From contig JAJRXN010000027.1 in assembly GCA_024276295.1 (NCBI GenBank), positions 1-9,564 of the forward strand: a stretch of DNA of 9,564 nt, read 5' to 3'. Both the position numbers and the translations under genes were made by a program. This DNA comes from Acidobacteriota bacterium (GTDB lineage: Bacteria; Acidobacteriota; Polarisedimenticolia; J045). The notes below the pieces were generated by a model, which was not told the DNA's origin, searched no databases, and was given only the letters and a program-made list of their open reading frames with translations. The stretch's first letter is position 1. Each line of letters begins with the position of its first letter. Shown piece by piece: positions 1-5,831 of this stretch.

Positions 1-1
1 G

Positions 2-193
2 GACCGGCCTGCGTGTAGCGGAGCTTGTTGGTCCGGTCGCGCAGGCCGGGAGGAGCGGCCTTTCCAGCAGCTCGGGATCGGCGTGGTGCCAAGCGAACCC
101 CTTTGGGAACAACGCGTTGCCATCCATGGCTTCCCGGGGGCCGTGGGGGCGTTCTCATGGATCAGGGCGACCAACAAGCTCCGCTACACGTAG
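2..193 (+). CDS. Possible C-terminal fragment of an unrecognised protein (partial, low confidence)
   Basis: Frame 2 is open from the left edge of the window to a TAG at 191-193, giving 63 residues. The second half uses mostly G/C-ending codons, as the real genes here do, and ends in VGAFSWIRATNKLRYT. That alternating pattern would suit a beta strand, but I do not recognise a family. The first 14 codons have weaker codon bias, so the true coding part may begin within the window or the reading frame may be a decayed remnant. The right arm of the 22-bp inverted repeat encodes its last residues. It may equally be chance in GC-rich DNA. Confidence 0.2.
   Translation, partial: DRPACSGACWSGRAGREERPFQQLGIGVVPSEPLWEQRVAIHGFPGAVGAFSWIRATNKLRYT
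4..49. repeat. 10-bp GC-rich stem-loop
   Basis: Bases 4-13 (CCGGCCTGCG) are the exact reverse complement of bases 40-49, with 26 bases between them. The left arm of the larger 22-bp inverted repeat starts inside this structure, so the two are nested. No T-run follows, so it is not a standard intrinsic terminator. It may be part of a mobile-element end or the 3' end of a gene lying to the left. Confidence 0.5.
12..190. repeat. Perfect 22-bp inverted repeat pair (12-33 and 169-190)
   Basis: Bases 12-33 are the exact reverse complement of bases 169-190, and the match stops at both ends. The arms enclose 135 bp. Such a pair could be the ends of a small non-autonomous element, recombination sites of an invertible segment, or two opposed copies of a short coding tail: each arm, read in its own direction, encodes TNKLRYT with G/C-ending codons. 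An assembly or amplification artefact near a contig end is also possible. No transposase or recombinase gene lies next to it in this window. The repeat itself is directly visible; its meaning is not. Confidence 0.85.
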
Positions 194-330
194 AGGAGGG
201 GGCCGCCTCTGACCTCAGGTCAGCGTGGACGCTGCTTGATGATGGCTTACTTATTAGTTGATTTCCGGGAGATTAAGGCGTATTCCTCTGATCAAGAAGG
301 CGTACCCCCCGAGTGCGCTCAGAGGAACCG
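194..330 (+). promoter_or_regulatory. Leader of the cytochrome gene, AT-richer, with weak promoter-like boxes
   Basis: This gap before the cytochrome gene becomes clearly AT-richer from about 231 to 298, unusual in this window and typical of a promoter region. A weak sigma70-like pair can be drawn: TTGATT at 258-263, a 17-base spacer, and TATTCC at 281-286. Both boxes are poor matches, so the exact promoter is uncertain. AGAGGA at 321-326 is a ribosome-binding site placed 4 bases before the ATG at 331. I see no RNA gene here. Confidence 0.3.
209..223. promoter_or_regulatory. 15-bp perfect palindrome, possible operator
   Basis: CTGACCTCAGGTCAG is a palindrome with two 7-base arms and one central base. 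A one-base centre cannot form an RNA hairpin along its full length, so a binding site for a dimeric DNA-binding protein is the more natural reading. It lies about 107 bases before the cytochrome start codon and just upstream of the AT-rich promoter-like stretch. No regulator gene is adjacent, and the binding protein is unknown. Confidence 0.35.
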
Positions 331-954
331 ATGAAACCGATCGTCGGCCCCGTCGTCCTTCTCGCCACCCTCCTCGCTGCCCCGCCGGCTCTCGCCGGGT
401 CCGGCATCGCCGGGTCGGCGCACGACTTCTCGAGCGCCCAGTGGAACAACACCGGGGAGATCTGCATCACCTGCCACGTGCCCCACGACGGCGGGCGAGA
501 GACCGGCACCATCGGTCTGCTCTGGAACCACTCGCTCTCGACGGCGACGTACCAGCTCTACTCGAGCCCGTCGCTCGACGAGCAGCCGGAGCAGCCCCGC
601 GGGACGTCCAAGATGTGTCTCGGATGCCACGACGGGACAGTTGCCCTCGATTCGTTCGGCGGCTACGTCGGTTCGACGATGATGGAAGGCGAGGCGGTGA
701 TCGGAACCGACCTGCGCATGACGCATCCGATCAGCATCCGCTGGTCGCACCAGGACAACCCGGACTGCAACAACTGTCACGATGTCCACGGAGGCGGGCC
801 CGGGCTTCCTGGCGGCGAGGTGCCGTTCTTCGAAGGACGCGTCGAGTGCGCCTCGTGCCACGAGCCCCACGACCGGACCCCGACCGGCGTGCCGCACATG
901 CTGCGCAAGACGATGGTGCGCTCGGAACTCTGCTTCCACTGCCACAACAAGTAG
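331..954 (+). CDS. Exported pentahaem c-type cytochrome
   Basis: A 207-residue periplasmic electron-transfer protein. Residues 1-22 are a signal peptide with a likely cut after ALA (PPALA|GS). Five CxxCH haem c sites are visible: CITCH (45-49), CLGCH (96-100), CNNCH (146-150), CASCH (173-177) and CFHCH (201-205). Further histidines (for example H52, H67, H132, H140, H153, H180, H189) could be distal ligands for bis-His haems. Features such as CxxCHxPH, LWNH and CLxCHDG recall a small multihaem cytochrome group common in metal-reducing and other anaerobic or soil bacteria; the electron partner cannot be told. The ATG at 331 is preferred to an in-frame GTG at 313 because AGAGGA sits 4 bases upstream and the signal peptide then begins MKP. 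The stop TAG is followed by a second in-frame TAG at 958-960. No cytochrome maturation or oxidoreductase gene adjoins it. Confidence 0.93.
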   Translation: MKPIVGPVVLLATLLAAPPALAGSGIAGSAHDFSSAQWNNTGEICITCHVPHDGGRETGTIGLLWNHSLSTATYQLYSSPSLDEQPEQPRGTSKMCLGCHDGTVALDSFGGYVGSTMMEGEAVIGTDLRMTHPISIRWSHQDNPDCNNCHDVHGGGPGLPGGEVPFFEGRVECASCHEPHDRTPTGVPHMLRKTMVRSELCFHCHNK

Positions 955-1044
955 AAGTAGCCGCCGCGTCCCTGCCGTCCCGATGGTAGGTTGGACGCCT
1001 GCCGCGTCCGGATGCCGGCGCGGGACGGAAGGCTGACGACGACG

Positions 1045-1809
1045 ATGCGCTGCCCCCTGCTCTCCCGCCGTGTCCTCTCGACGGCGGCGATCCTGCTCCT
1101 CGGATTCGCCGTCGCGATCCAGGCTCCGGTGGCGGCTCCGCCGCGGATCGTGCTCGAGGACTTTCCGCTGCCGGACGGCACGGTGCTCCGTGCGGCGATC
1201 CTCGAGCCACGCGGCCCGGCGGCCGAACCGCGGCCCACGCTGCTCGTGGTTCCCCCGGGAGCCCAGGGAGCCGATGCCGTCCGGAGCGTGCTCGAGCGGT
1301 ACTTCGCGACGGTCGGGCCGGCCCGCGGCTGGCGGATCGTCTGCCCGGCCGCCCCGGTCCGCGAGGGCTTCCGCGGCGAGGGGGCCGGCCTGCTGGTCGC
1401 CACGGCCCGGCGGATCGTGGCCACGATGCCGGTGACCGGCGACCGGGTGCACCTCGCCGGCGTCGCCAACGGGGGGCGTGCGGCGTTTTCGGCCGCCCTG
1501 GCCGACCCGCGGATCTTCGCCTCGCTGTTCGTGCTGCCGGGAGTCCCCGAACCGGCCGACGCCGGCCGGCTCGAGGCCCTGGCCGGCCTGCCCGTGCGCC
1601 TGTTCGTCGGCGAGGAGGACGATTCCTGGGCCCCGGCGATGCGCCGGACGCGCGGGCGGCTCGCCGCGGCGGGGGTCGACGTGGCCCTCGCCGTGCTGCC
1701 GAGCCACCGCTCCTTCATCCGGCCGGCCGGGCTGGCCCGCGTCTTCGACGAACTCGACGCCCTCGAGGCGCGCCTGAGTGGCGGGGCGGGCGCGCCTGCC
1801 GGGCGCTGA
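1045..1809 (+). CDS. Exported alpha/beta-hydrolase-fold protein lacking the nucleophile serine
   Basis: A 254-residue protein with an N-terminal signal peptide or anchor (residues 10-30, ending near APVAA). The body has the order of an alpha/beta hydrolase of the carboxylesterase/PHB-depolymerase-like type: a strand LLVVPPG, the nucleophile-elbow region GVANGG (139-144), an acid-loop motif GEEDD (189-193, D192 the likely acid) and a histidine in LPSHRSF (H221). In active relatives the elbow reads GxSxGG; here the serine position is A141 (codon GCC at 1465-1467), so the protein is probably not a standard serine esterase. It may bind a ligand or a partner instead. The ATG at 1045 is chosen because the signal peptide begins there and GGAAGG lies at 1027-1032, though that spacing (12 bases) is long; an in-frame ATG at 1012 is possible. 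It is followed after 21 bases by the membrane-protein gene, suggesting an operon with the symporter. Confidence 0.75.
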   Translation: MRCPLLSRRVLSTAAILLLGFAVAIQAPVAAPPRIVLEDFPLPDGTVLRAAILEPRGPAAEPRPTLLVVPPGAQGADAVRSVLERYFATVGPARGWRIVCPAAPVREGFRGEGAGLLVATARRIVATMPVTGDRVHLAGVANGGRAAFSAALADPRIFASLFVLPGVPEPADAGRLEALAGLPVRLFVGEEDDSWAPAMRRTRGRLAAAGVDVALAVLPSHRSFIRPAGLARVFDELDALEARLSGGAGAPAGR

Positions 1810-1830
1810 CGCTCCGGAGGGGCGGCGACG

Positions 1831-2292
1831 ATGACGACCGGATGGCGGCGGGCTCGCACGACGATCGTCGTGCTGCTCGCCCTCGCGGCCCTCGGCGCGC
1901 TCGCCCCGGCCGTCGTCCGCCTGCCCGGGAGCGATGTCCTGTTCGCGATCTCGGTGGCGGCGTTTCCAGCCCTGCTCGTCGCGCTCGCCCTCGGCCCCCG
2001 CGCGATCTCGCCGGCCGGCCTGACGGCGATCGGCGGACTGCTGCTGCTGCTCGAGGGAACCGTTCTCGCCCTGCTGCTCCTGCGCGACCGGGCCGAAGGT
2101 CCGCTGGCGTTCGGGCTCCCCGCCGGCGGCCTCGCGATGCTCGCCGGTCTCTGGCTGCTGCCGCTGCTGCTCGTCGCGTTGGCCCACGTCTGGACCTCCT
2201 CGAGCACGTCGCTGGACGATGACGACCTGGCGCGACTGCGGGCGCTGGCGGCCGTGCGGCGCTCCGCCGGCGATGCGGAGGACGGGCGATGA
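1831..2292 (+). CDS. Small four-helix membrane protein, probable symporter partner
   Basis: A 153-residue hydrophobic protein with four likely membrane segments (about residues 9-28, 35-54, 61-85 and 92-120) and a charged C-terminal tail that includes SLDDDD and a short helical stretch rich in Arg and Ala. GGAGG at 1816-1820 gives a good ribosome-binding site. Its last codons overlap the symporter start as ATGA (2289-2292), so the two proteins are translationally coupled. Several SSF transporters are encoded next to small membrane proteins (for example YjcH with ActP, YhdT with PanF), and this one may play a similar part, but I see no clear similarity to those families and it has more helices than the two-helix YjcH type. 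Function is inferred only from context. Confidence 0.8.
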   Translation: MTTGWRRARTTIVVLLALAALGALAPAVVRLPGSDVLFAISVAAFPALLVALALGPRAISPAGLTAIGGLLLLLEGTVLALLLLRDRAEGPLAFGLPAGGLAMLAGLWLLPLLLVALAHVWTSSSTSLDDDDLARLRALAAVRRSAGDAEDGR

Positions 2293-3815
2293 CACCGGCG
2301 GCCCGCGGCCTGATGCTCGGCCTGACCGTCGGTTACTTCGCGCTGATGCTGCTGATCGGCGTCTGGGCCGCCCGGCGCACGCACGGACCGCGCGAGTTCT
2401 TCGTGGCCGGGGGCCGGCTCGGCCTGCTCGTCACCGGTCTGGCGACGATGTCCGCGGCGTTCAGCGGCTTCCTGTTCATCGGCGGGCCGGGGCTGACGTA
2501 CCGCCTCGGAATCGCGTCGCTGTTCATCTGCCTGCCGGTCGGCTTCACGTCGGGTCTGCTGTGCTGGGTCGTCGGCGGCCGGCTCCGGCTGCTGGCGGAG
2601 ATCGGAGAGGTCTACACGATCCCCGAGGCCCTCGGCCGACGCTTCCGCTCGCGCGGCGTGCGTGCGGCGGCCGCCGTCGCGGTGCTCGTCGGCATCGTCG
2701 GCTACCTCGGCTCGCAGATGCTCGCGCTCGGGATCATGACCGAGATGATCTTCGGCACGCGCGAGATGTTCGGCGCATGGTCGCTGCCGGTGGCGACCGG
2801 GTGCGGAATGCTGATCGTGCTCGCCTACAGCACCGCCGGGGGGATGCTCGCCGGCGTGTACACCGACGTCGTCCAGGGCGGAATGATGGTCGTCACGGCG
2901 GTGGCGGTGTTCGCCTGCGCGCTGGCGGCCGGGGGCGGGCCGGGAGCGATCGCGGAGGCGATCGTCGGCGATCCGCGGTTCGGCGCCGCGTTCCTCGAAC
3001 CGTTCGGGCGTGCCCCGGTGCAGACCGCTCTCGGACTGTTCTTCGTGTTCTCGATCGGCACGCTCGGCCAGCCGCACCTGCTGCACAAGTTCCTGATGCT
3101 CGACGACCCGCGCAGCCTGCGCTACATGCCGGCCGTACTCGGCGGAAGCCAGTCCGCCTGCATCCTGCTCTGGCTCGGCATCGGACTCGCGGTCCCGGCG
3201 CTCGTCGCGCGTGGCGCGCTGCCCGCGCTGTCCCGCCCCGACGATGCAACGCCCGCGTTCGTCCTCGGCTTTGCCCCGCCGCTGCTCGCGGCGCTGGTCT
3301 TCTCCGGCGTGCTGGCGGCGATCATGTCGACGGCCGACTCGCTGGTGAACATCGGCTCGGCGGCGCTGGTACGGGACCTGCCGCGCGCGTTCGGCACGCG
3401 CCTGCGCTCCGAACTGCGCTGGGGCCGGGCGGCGACGGTCGCGCTGCTGCTCGCGGCCGCGGCCCTCGCGCTGACCTACGGCGATCTGGTGGCGCTGCTC
3501 GGCACGTTCGCGTTCGGAACGATGGGGGCGGCGCTGGCCCCGGTGCTCGCGCTCGGGCTCAACTGGCAGCGCGTCGGCCGGCGCGCGGCGACGGCATCGA
3601 TCGTCACGGGGCTGGTCACCACGCTGGGGCTCGAGTTCCTCGCCCGGCAGTCGTTCCTCCCCGGCCTGCCGCGCCCCCCGCTGGTGGCCGGCGCGCTCCC
3701 CGGTGCGGTGGCGCTGGCGACGTCGTTCCTCGTGCTGATCGCCGTCGCCGCATTCGAGCGCGGCGAAAGGGACCTGGCCAAGGACGACCCGGTGCGCGCG
3801 GTGCTGGAGATGTGA
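2289..3815 (+). CDS. Sodium:solute symporter (SSF/SLC5 family)
   Basis: A 508-residue inner-membrane transporter of the usual length for the family, with roughly a dozen or more hydrophobic segments. Family hallmarks are visible: FFVAGGRLG after the first helix (37-45), YSTAGGMLAGVYTDVVQGG (180-198) matching the SSF signature, GQPHLLHKF (260-268) as in PutP-like members, and LAAIMSTADS (342-351), whose Ser-Thr pair corresponds to sodium-site residues in PutP. It should import an organic solute with sodium. The aspartate found early in PutP (D55) is not evident; the equivalent stretch reads SAAFSGF. Substrate is unknown: the neighbours (a hydrolase-fold protein and a small membrane protein) do not settle it. 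GGAGGA at 2277-2282 and the ATGA overlap with the preceding gene fix the start. A short stem-loop follows the stop codon. Confidence 0.93.
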   Translation: MTPAARGLMLGLTVGYFALMLLIGVWAARRTHGPREFFVAGGRLGLLVTGLATMSAAFSGFLFIGGPGLTYRLGIASLFICLPVGFTSGLLCWVVGGRLRLLAEIGEVYTIPEALGRRFRSRGVRAAAAVAVLVGIVGYLGSQMLALGIMTEMIFGTREMFGAWSLPVATGCGMLIVLAYSTAGGMLAGVYTDVVQGGMMVVTAVAVFACALAAGGGPGAIAEAIVGDPRFGAAFLEPFGRAPVQTALGLFFVFSIGTLGQPHLLHKFLMLDDPRSLRYMPAVLGGSQSACILLWLGIGLAVPALVARGALPALSRPDDATPAFVLGFAPPLLAALVFSGVLAAIMSTADSLVNIGSAALVRDLPRAFGTRLRSELRWGRAATVALLLAAAALALTYGDLVALLGTFAFGTMGAALAPVLALGLNWQRVGRRAATASIVTGLVTTLGLEFLARQSFLPGLPRPPLVAGALPGAVALATSFLVLIAVAAFERGERDLAKDDPVRAVLEM

Positions 3816-3829
3816 CCGCCTGCGGGCGG
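3816..3829 (+). terminator. Short stem-loop directly after the symporter stop
   Basis: CCGCC-TGCG-GGCGG forms a 5-bp all-GC stem with a 4-base loop immediately after the TGA at 3813-3815. There is no T-run behind it, so it is at best a weak or factor-assisted terminator, or a 3'-end stabiliser. It separates the transporter operon from the sigma-factor promoter that starts three bases further on. Confidence 0.3.
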
Positions 3830-3831
3830 AG

Positions 3832-3856
3832 GGAACGCTGACCCGCGATGGGCGTT
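3832..3856 (+). promoter_or_regulatory. Candidate ECF-type promoter of the sigma-factor operon
   Basis: GGAAC at 3832-3836, a 16-base spacer and CGTT at 3853-3856 match the GGAAC-N16/17-CGTT form used by several ECF sigma factors, including the EcfG type. Transcription would begin about 3863, giving a leader of about 20 bases that holds the AAGGAG ribosome-binding site (3868-3873). The place, directly before an ECF sigma gene, suggests autoregulation. Caution: the same pattern also occurs by apparent chance on the minus strand inside scoA (8254-8278), so the motif alone is not proof. Confidence 0.5.
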
Positions 3857-3881
3857 GTGTCCGCATGAAGGAGACGGGCCG

Positions 3882-4535
3882 GTGACGCCAGACGACGCAC
3901 GCGCCGAGCCGCTGCGGGCCGCGGACGCAGCGCTCGAGACGGAGTCCGTGCCGGCTTCGGCGGACAGCACCGTCGACGGCGTGCTGATGGCGCGGGCGCG
4001 CGCCGGCGATCGCGAGGCGTTCGGGATGATCGTCGATCGCCACAAGGACGGCATCGCCGGCTATCTCGCCCGTCTGACGGGGTCGGTCGACCGTGCCCAG
4101 GACCTGGCGCAGGAGACGTTCGTCAGGCTCTACGAGGCAGCCTCGCGCTACGAGGAACGCGGCCAGCTCCAGGCGCTGATCTACCGCATCGCGACCAACC
4201 TGGTCCGCTCGGACGAGCGGCGCCGACGGCGCTGGAGGATGACCTCGCTCGACGGAGGACGCGCCGGCGACCTGCGGGCCCCGGAAGCCTCGCCCCAGGG
4301 GGGCCTGATGCGGGACGAGATCCACCGGGTCGTCAGTGCGGCCGTGGCCGAACTCCCGCTGCACTACCGCGTGCCACTCGTACTGCACGAGATCGAAGGC
4401 TGGACGGTGCCGCGCATCGCCGAGGCGCTGGCGGTCCGCCAAGGCACCATCAAGTCCCGCATCAACCGCGCTCGCACGAAACTGCGCAAGCGACTGGCCC
4501 CGTACTGGAAGGGGGTGACCGATGAACGACCGTGA
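3882..4535 (+). CDS. ECF-family RNA polymerase sigma factor (sigma70 group 4, RpoE-like)
   Basis: A 217-residue sigma factor that would direct RNA polymerase to a stress or surface-signal regulon. After a non-conserved 30-residue N-terminal leader come sigma region 2 (about 32-116, with ARAGDREAFGMIVDRH and the DLAQETFVRLYEA core-binding and -10 recognition helices) and region 4 (about 148-205, with the helix-turn-helix GWTVPRIAEALAVRQGTIKSR). No extra C-terminal domain is present. The GTG at 3882 is chosen because AAGGAG lies 8 bases upstream; a TTG at 3855 in the same frame would fall inside the candidate promoter. Its 3' end overlaps the anti-sigma gene by 14 bases. Control is expected through the downstream membrane anti-sigma factor and the ECF-type promoter in front. 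Confidence 0.92.
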   Translation: MTPDDARAEPLRAADAALETESVPASADSTVDGVLMARARAGDREAFGMIVDRHKDGIAGYLARLTGSVDRAQDLAQETFVRLYEAASRYEERGQLQALIYRIATNLVRSDERRRRRWRMTSLDGGRAGDLRAPEASPQGGLMRDEIHRVVSAAVAELPLHYRVPLVLHEIEGWTVPRIAEALAVRQGTIKSRINRARTKLRKRLAPYWKGVTDERP

Positions 4536-4986
4536 ACTCGGACGACTCCTGCGCGACCTGCCCCGCGCGGCGGCGCGGCCGGGTCTGACGGAGGACGTGC
4601 TCGCGGCGCTTCCCGGGCCGGAAACGCGGCGTTCACGCACGGTCTCCCGCCGCCTGATGCTGGCGGCGGCCCTGCTGGTCGTCGTGCCCCTCGCCGGCCT
4701 GAAGATCGGCCGCGAGATCGAGACGCGTCGCGCCCGGGCCGAACTCGCCCGGCTCCGCTCGGAACAGCAGCGGCTCGCGGAGGCGCTGCGCGCCTGCGAG
4801 TCCTCGACACGCACGCCGGGCGACGAGGTGATCTACCTCGGCGGCGACGACACCGTCGACATCGTGTTCGATGTCGACCGCGCCGCACGCCTGCTGCGCA
4901 CCGGGGCACCGGCCGCCGTCCCGGCCGGCCTCGGAACCCGTCGGTCCGCACCGACACCTGCATCCACCTCTGGAGGTTCCCGATGA
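4522..4986 (+). CDS. Single-pass membrane anti-sigma factor (putative)
   Basis: A 154-residue protein, identified mainly by position after the ECF sigma gene and by architecture. Residues 1-42 form a short cytosolic part with LLRDLPRAAARPGLTEDVL, a pattern seen at the start of many zinc-free anti-sigma proteins; there is no HxxxCxxC zinc site. Residues 45-62 are one membrane helix flanked by arginines. A charged, heptad-like coiled coil follows (about 64-92), then an acidic segment containing YLGGDDTVDIVFDVD (105-119) and a flexible Pro/Ser/Thr-rich end. It would hold the sigma factor at the inner membrane until an envelope signal releases it. The ribosome-binding site GGAAGGGGG (4507-4515) and the overlap with the sigma gene support the start. 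The stop overlaps the PDZ gene start as ATGA. Confidence 0.75.
   Translation: MNDRELGRLLRDLPRAAARPGLTEDVLAALPGPETRRSRTVSRRLMLAAALLVVVPLAGLKIGREIETRRARAELARLRSEQQRLAEALRACESSTRTPGDEVIYLGGDDTVDIVFDVDRAARLLRTGAPAAVPAGLGTRRSAPTPASTSGGSR
4940..4955 (+). other. Small mRNA hairpin before the PDZ gene ribosome-binding site
   Basis: GTCGGT-CCGC-ACCGAC is a 6-bp stem with a tetraloop in the last codons of the anti-sigma gene, 16 bases before the GGAGG ribosome-binding site (4972-4976) of the PDZ gene. It may tune the ratio of the two proteins, but short GC stems are common in such DNA. Confidence 0.25.
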
Positions 4987-5825
4987 TCCGCCTCGCCCGG
5001 ATCCACCGGTTCGTCACCGTGATCGCCGCGCTCTCGCCGCTCGCCGCGGTCCCGGCGGCGCCGGCAGGCGTGCCGGACTCCCCCGGACCGCCCGCAGCCA
5101 CCGCCGCGGCCGGAGAGCCGCAGCCGTTCATCGTCGTGCGGACCCCCGACGGTGAAGACGTCGTCTGGCTCGAGCGACAGACCGCCCGGCGCGCGTACAT
5201 CGGCCTGCGCCTGACCGAACTGACTCCCGAACTGCGCGAGCACTTCGGCGCCCCGCGCGACCGCGGGCTGCTGGTCGGCCGGATCGTGCCGGACAGCCCC
5301 GCCGCGGCGGCCGGCCTGTCGGTCGGCGACCTGCTGCTGGCGCTCGACGGCAGGCCGATGGCGAGCCTGGCCGAGGTGCGCGCGCTGCTCTTCACCCGCA
5401 GCCCGGGCGACGAGACGGAGATCACCTACCTGCGTGATGGAGCCGAGACGACGGTCCGCGTCCCGCTCGGGAGCACCGAGCGCTCGCAAGTCGACCTGAG
5501 TCTGCTGGCACGCCTTCCCGGCGAGGTCTCCATCCGGCGACTGGTCGACGAGATGCGCGAGCTGTCCGGCGACCGCTGGCCCGGGAAGGTCGAGATCGCG
5601 CCGATCGCGATCGACGAGGAGCGTCTCGAGCAGGTGATCGCGCAGCTCCGTCGCCACGCCGAGGCCGGGGTGGCCGCCGCCGCACGCATCGCCGCCTCCG
5701 CGGGGGCGGAGGCCGGATCGGACGCGGCGCGGCAGGCCCGTGAACGGCAGCGCGAGCTTCTCGAACGCCGGCTGCGCGCCCTCGAGCGCAAGATCGAGGA
5801 ACTCGAGCGCCGGCTCCGGCGCTGA
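4983..5825 (+). CDS. Exported PDZ-domain protein with C-terminal coiled coil, no protease domain
   Basis: A 280-residue protein with a signal peptide or N-terminal anchor (about 1-28, AAPAG). Residues 72-163 form a PDZ domain of the HtrA/DegP type: YIGLRLTELTPELREHFG, then GLLVGRIVPDSPAAAAGL, SVGDLLLALDGRP and a final strand TVRVPLG. There is no trypsin-like domain and no catalytic His-Asp-Ser set, unlike DegS or DegP. Residues 212-280 are helical, and 248-280 form a strongly charged Arg/Glu coiled coil that could mediate dimerisation or binding. It is translationally coupled to the anti-sigma gene (ATGA overlap, GGAGG 4972-4976), so a role in sensing or transmitting an envelope signal to the anti-sigma protein is likely but inferred. 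PDZ domains bind C-terminal tails, so misfolded outer-membrane proteins are one possible ligand. Confidence 0.85.
   Translation: MIRLARIHRFVTVIAALSPLAAVPAAPAGVPDSPGPPAATAAAGEPQPFIVVRTPDGEDVVWLERQTARRAYIGLRLTELTPELREHFGAPRDRGLLVGRIVPDSPAAAAGLSVGDLLLALDGRPMASLAEVRALLFTRSPGDETEITYLRDGAETTVRVPLGSTERSQVDLSLLARLPGEVSIRRLVDEMRELSGDRWPGKVEIAPIAIDEERLEQVIAQLRRHAEAGVAAAARIAASAGAEAGSDAARQARERQRELLERRLRALERKIEELERRLRR
5806..5823. terminator. Perfect palindrome between convergent genes, possible two-way terminator
   Basis: AGCGCCGG-CT-CCGGCGCT has two exactly complementary 8-base arms. It covers the final codons of the PDZ gene up to the first base of its stop and lies just beyond the end of the histidine kinase gene on the other strand. 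As RNA it could fold as a 6-bp stem with a 6-base loop in either direction. There is no T-run on either side, so termination would be weak or Rho-assisted. The same bases code for the end of the coiled coil. Confidence 0.35.
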
Positions 5826-5831
5826 TCCGGA

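Noticed and set aside
28..34. An integron attC-like core in the left inverted repeat
   Set aside because: The GTT is not followed by the RRRY pattern and no paired R/L boxes or integrase are seen.
25..261. A 78-codon plus-strand open frame at the left edge
   Set aside because: No good ribosome-binding site, poor codon bias and no recognisable motif; it also runs across the inverted repeat.
243..264. A sigma54 (-24/-12) promoter before the cytochrome gene
   Set aside because: A TGGC is present, but no TTGC follows at the required spacing.
319..2295. A 658-codon minus-strand open frame across the cytochrome and hydrolase genes
   Set aside because: Low-complexity charged translation and overlap with the five CxxCH sites on the other strand show that it is a shadow.
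777..4814. A very long minus-strand open reading frame (over 1300 codons) antisense to the hydrolase, symporter and sigma genes
   Set aside because: Its composition is Arg/Ala/Pro/Ser-rich with no domain pattern, and the plus strand holds clear families with ribosome-binding sites; it is a GC-rich shadow.
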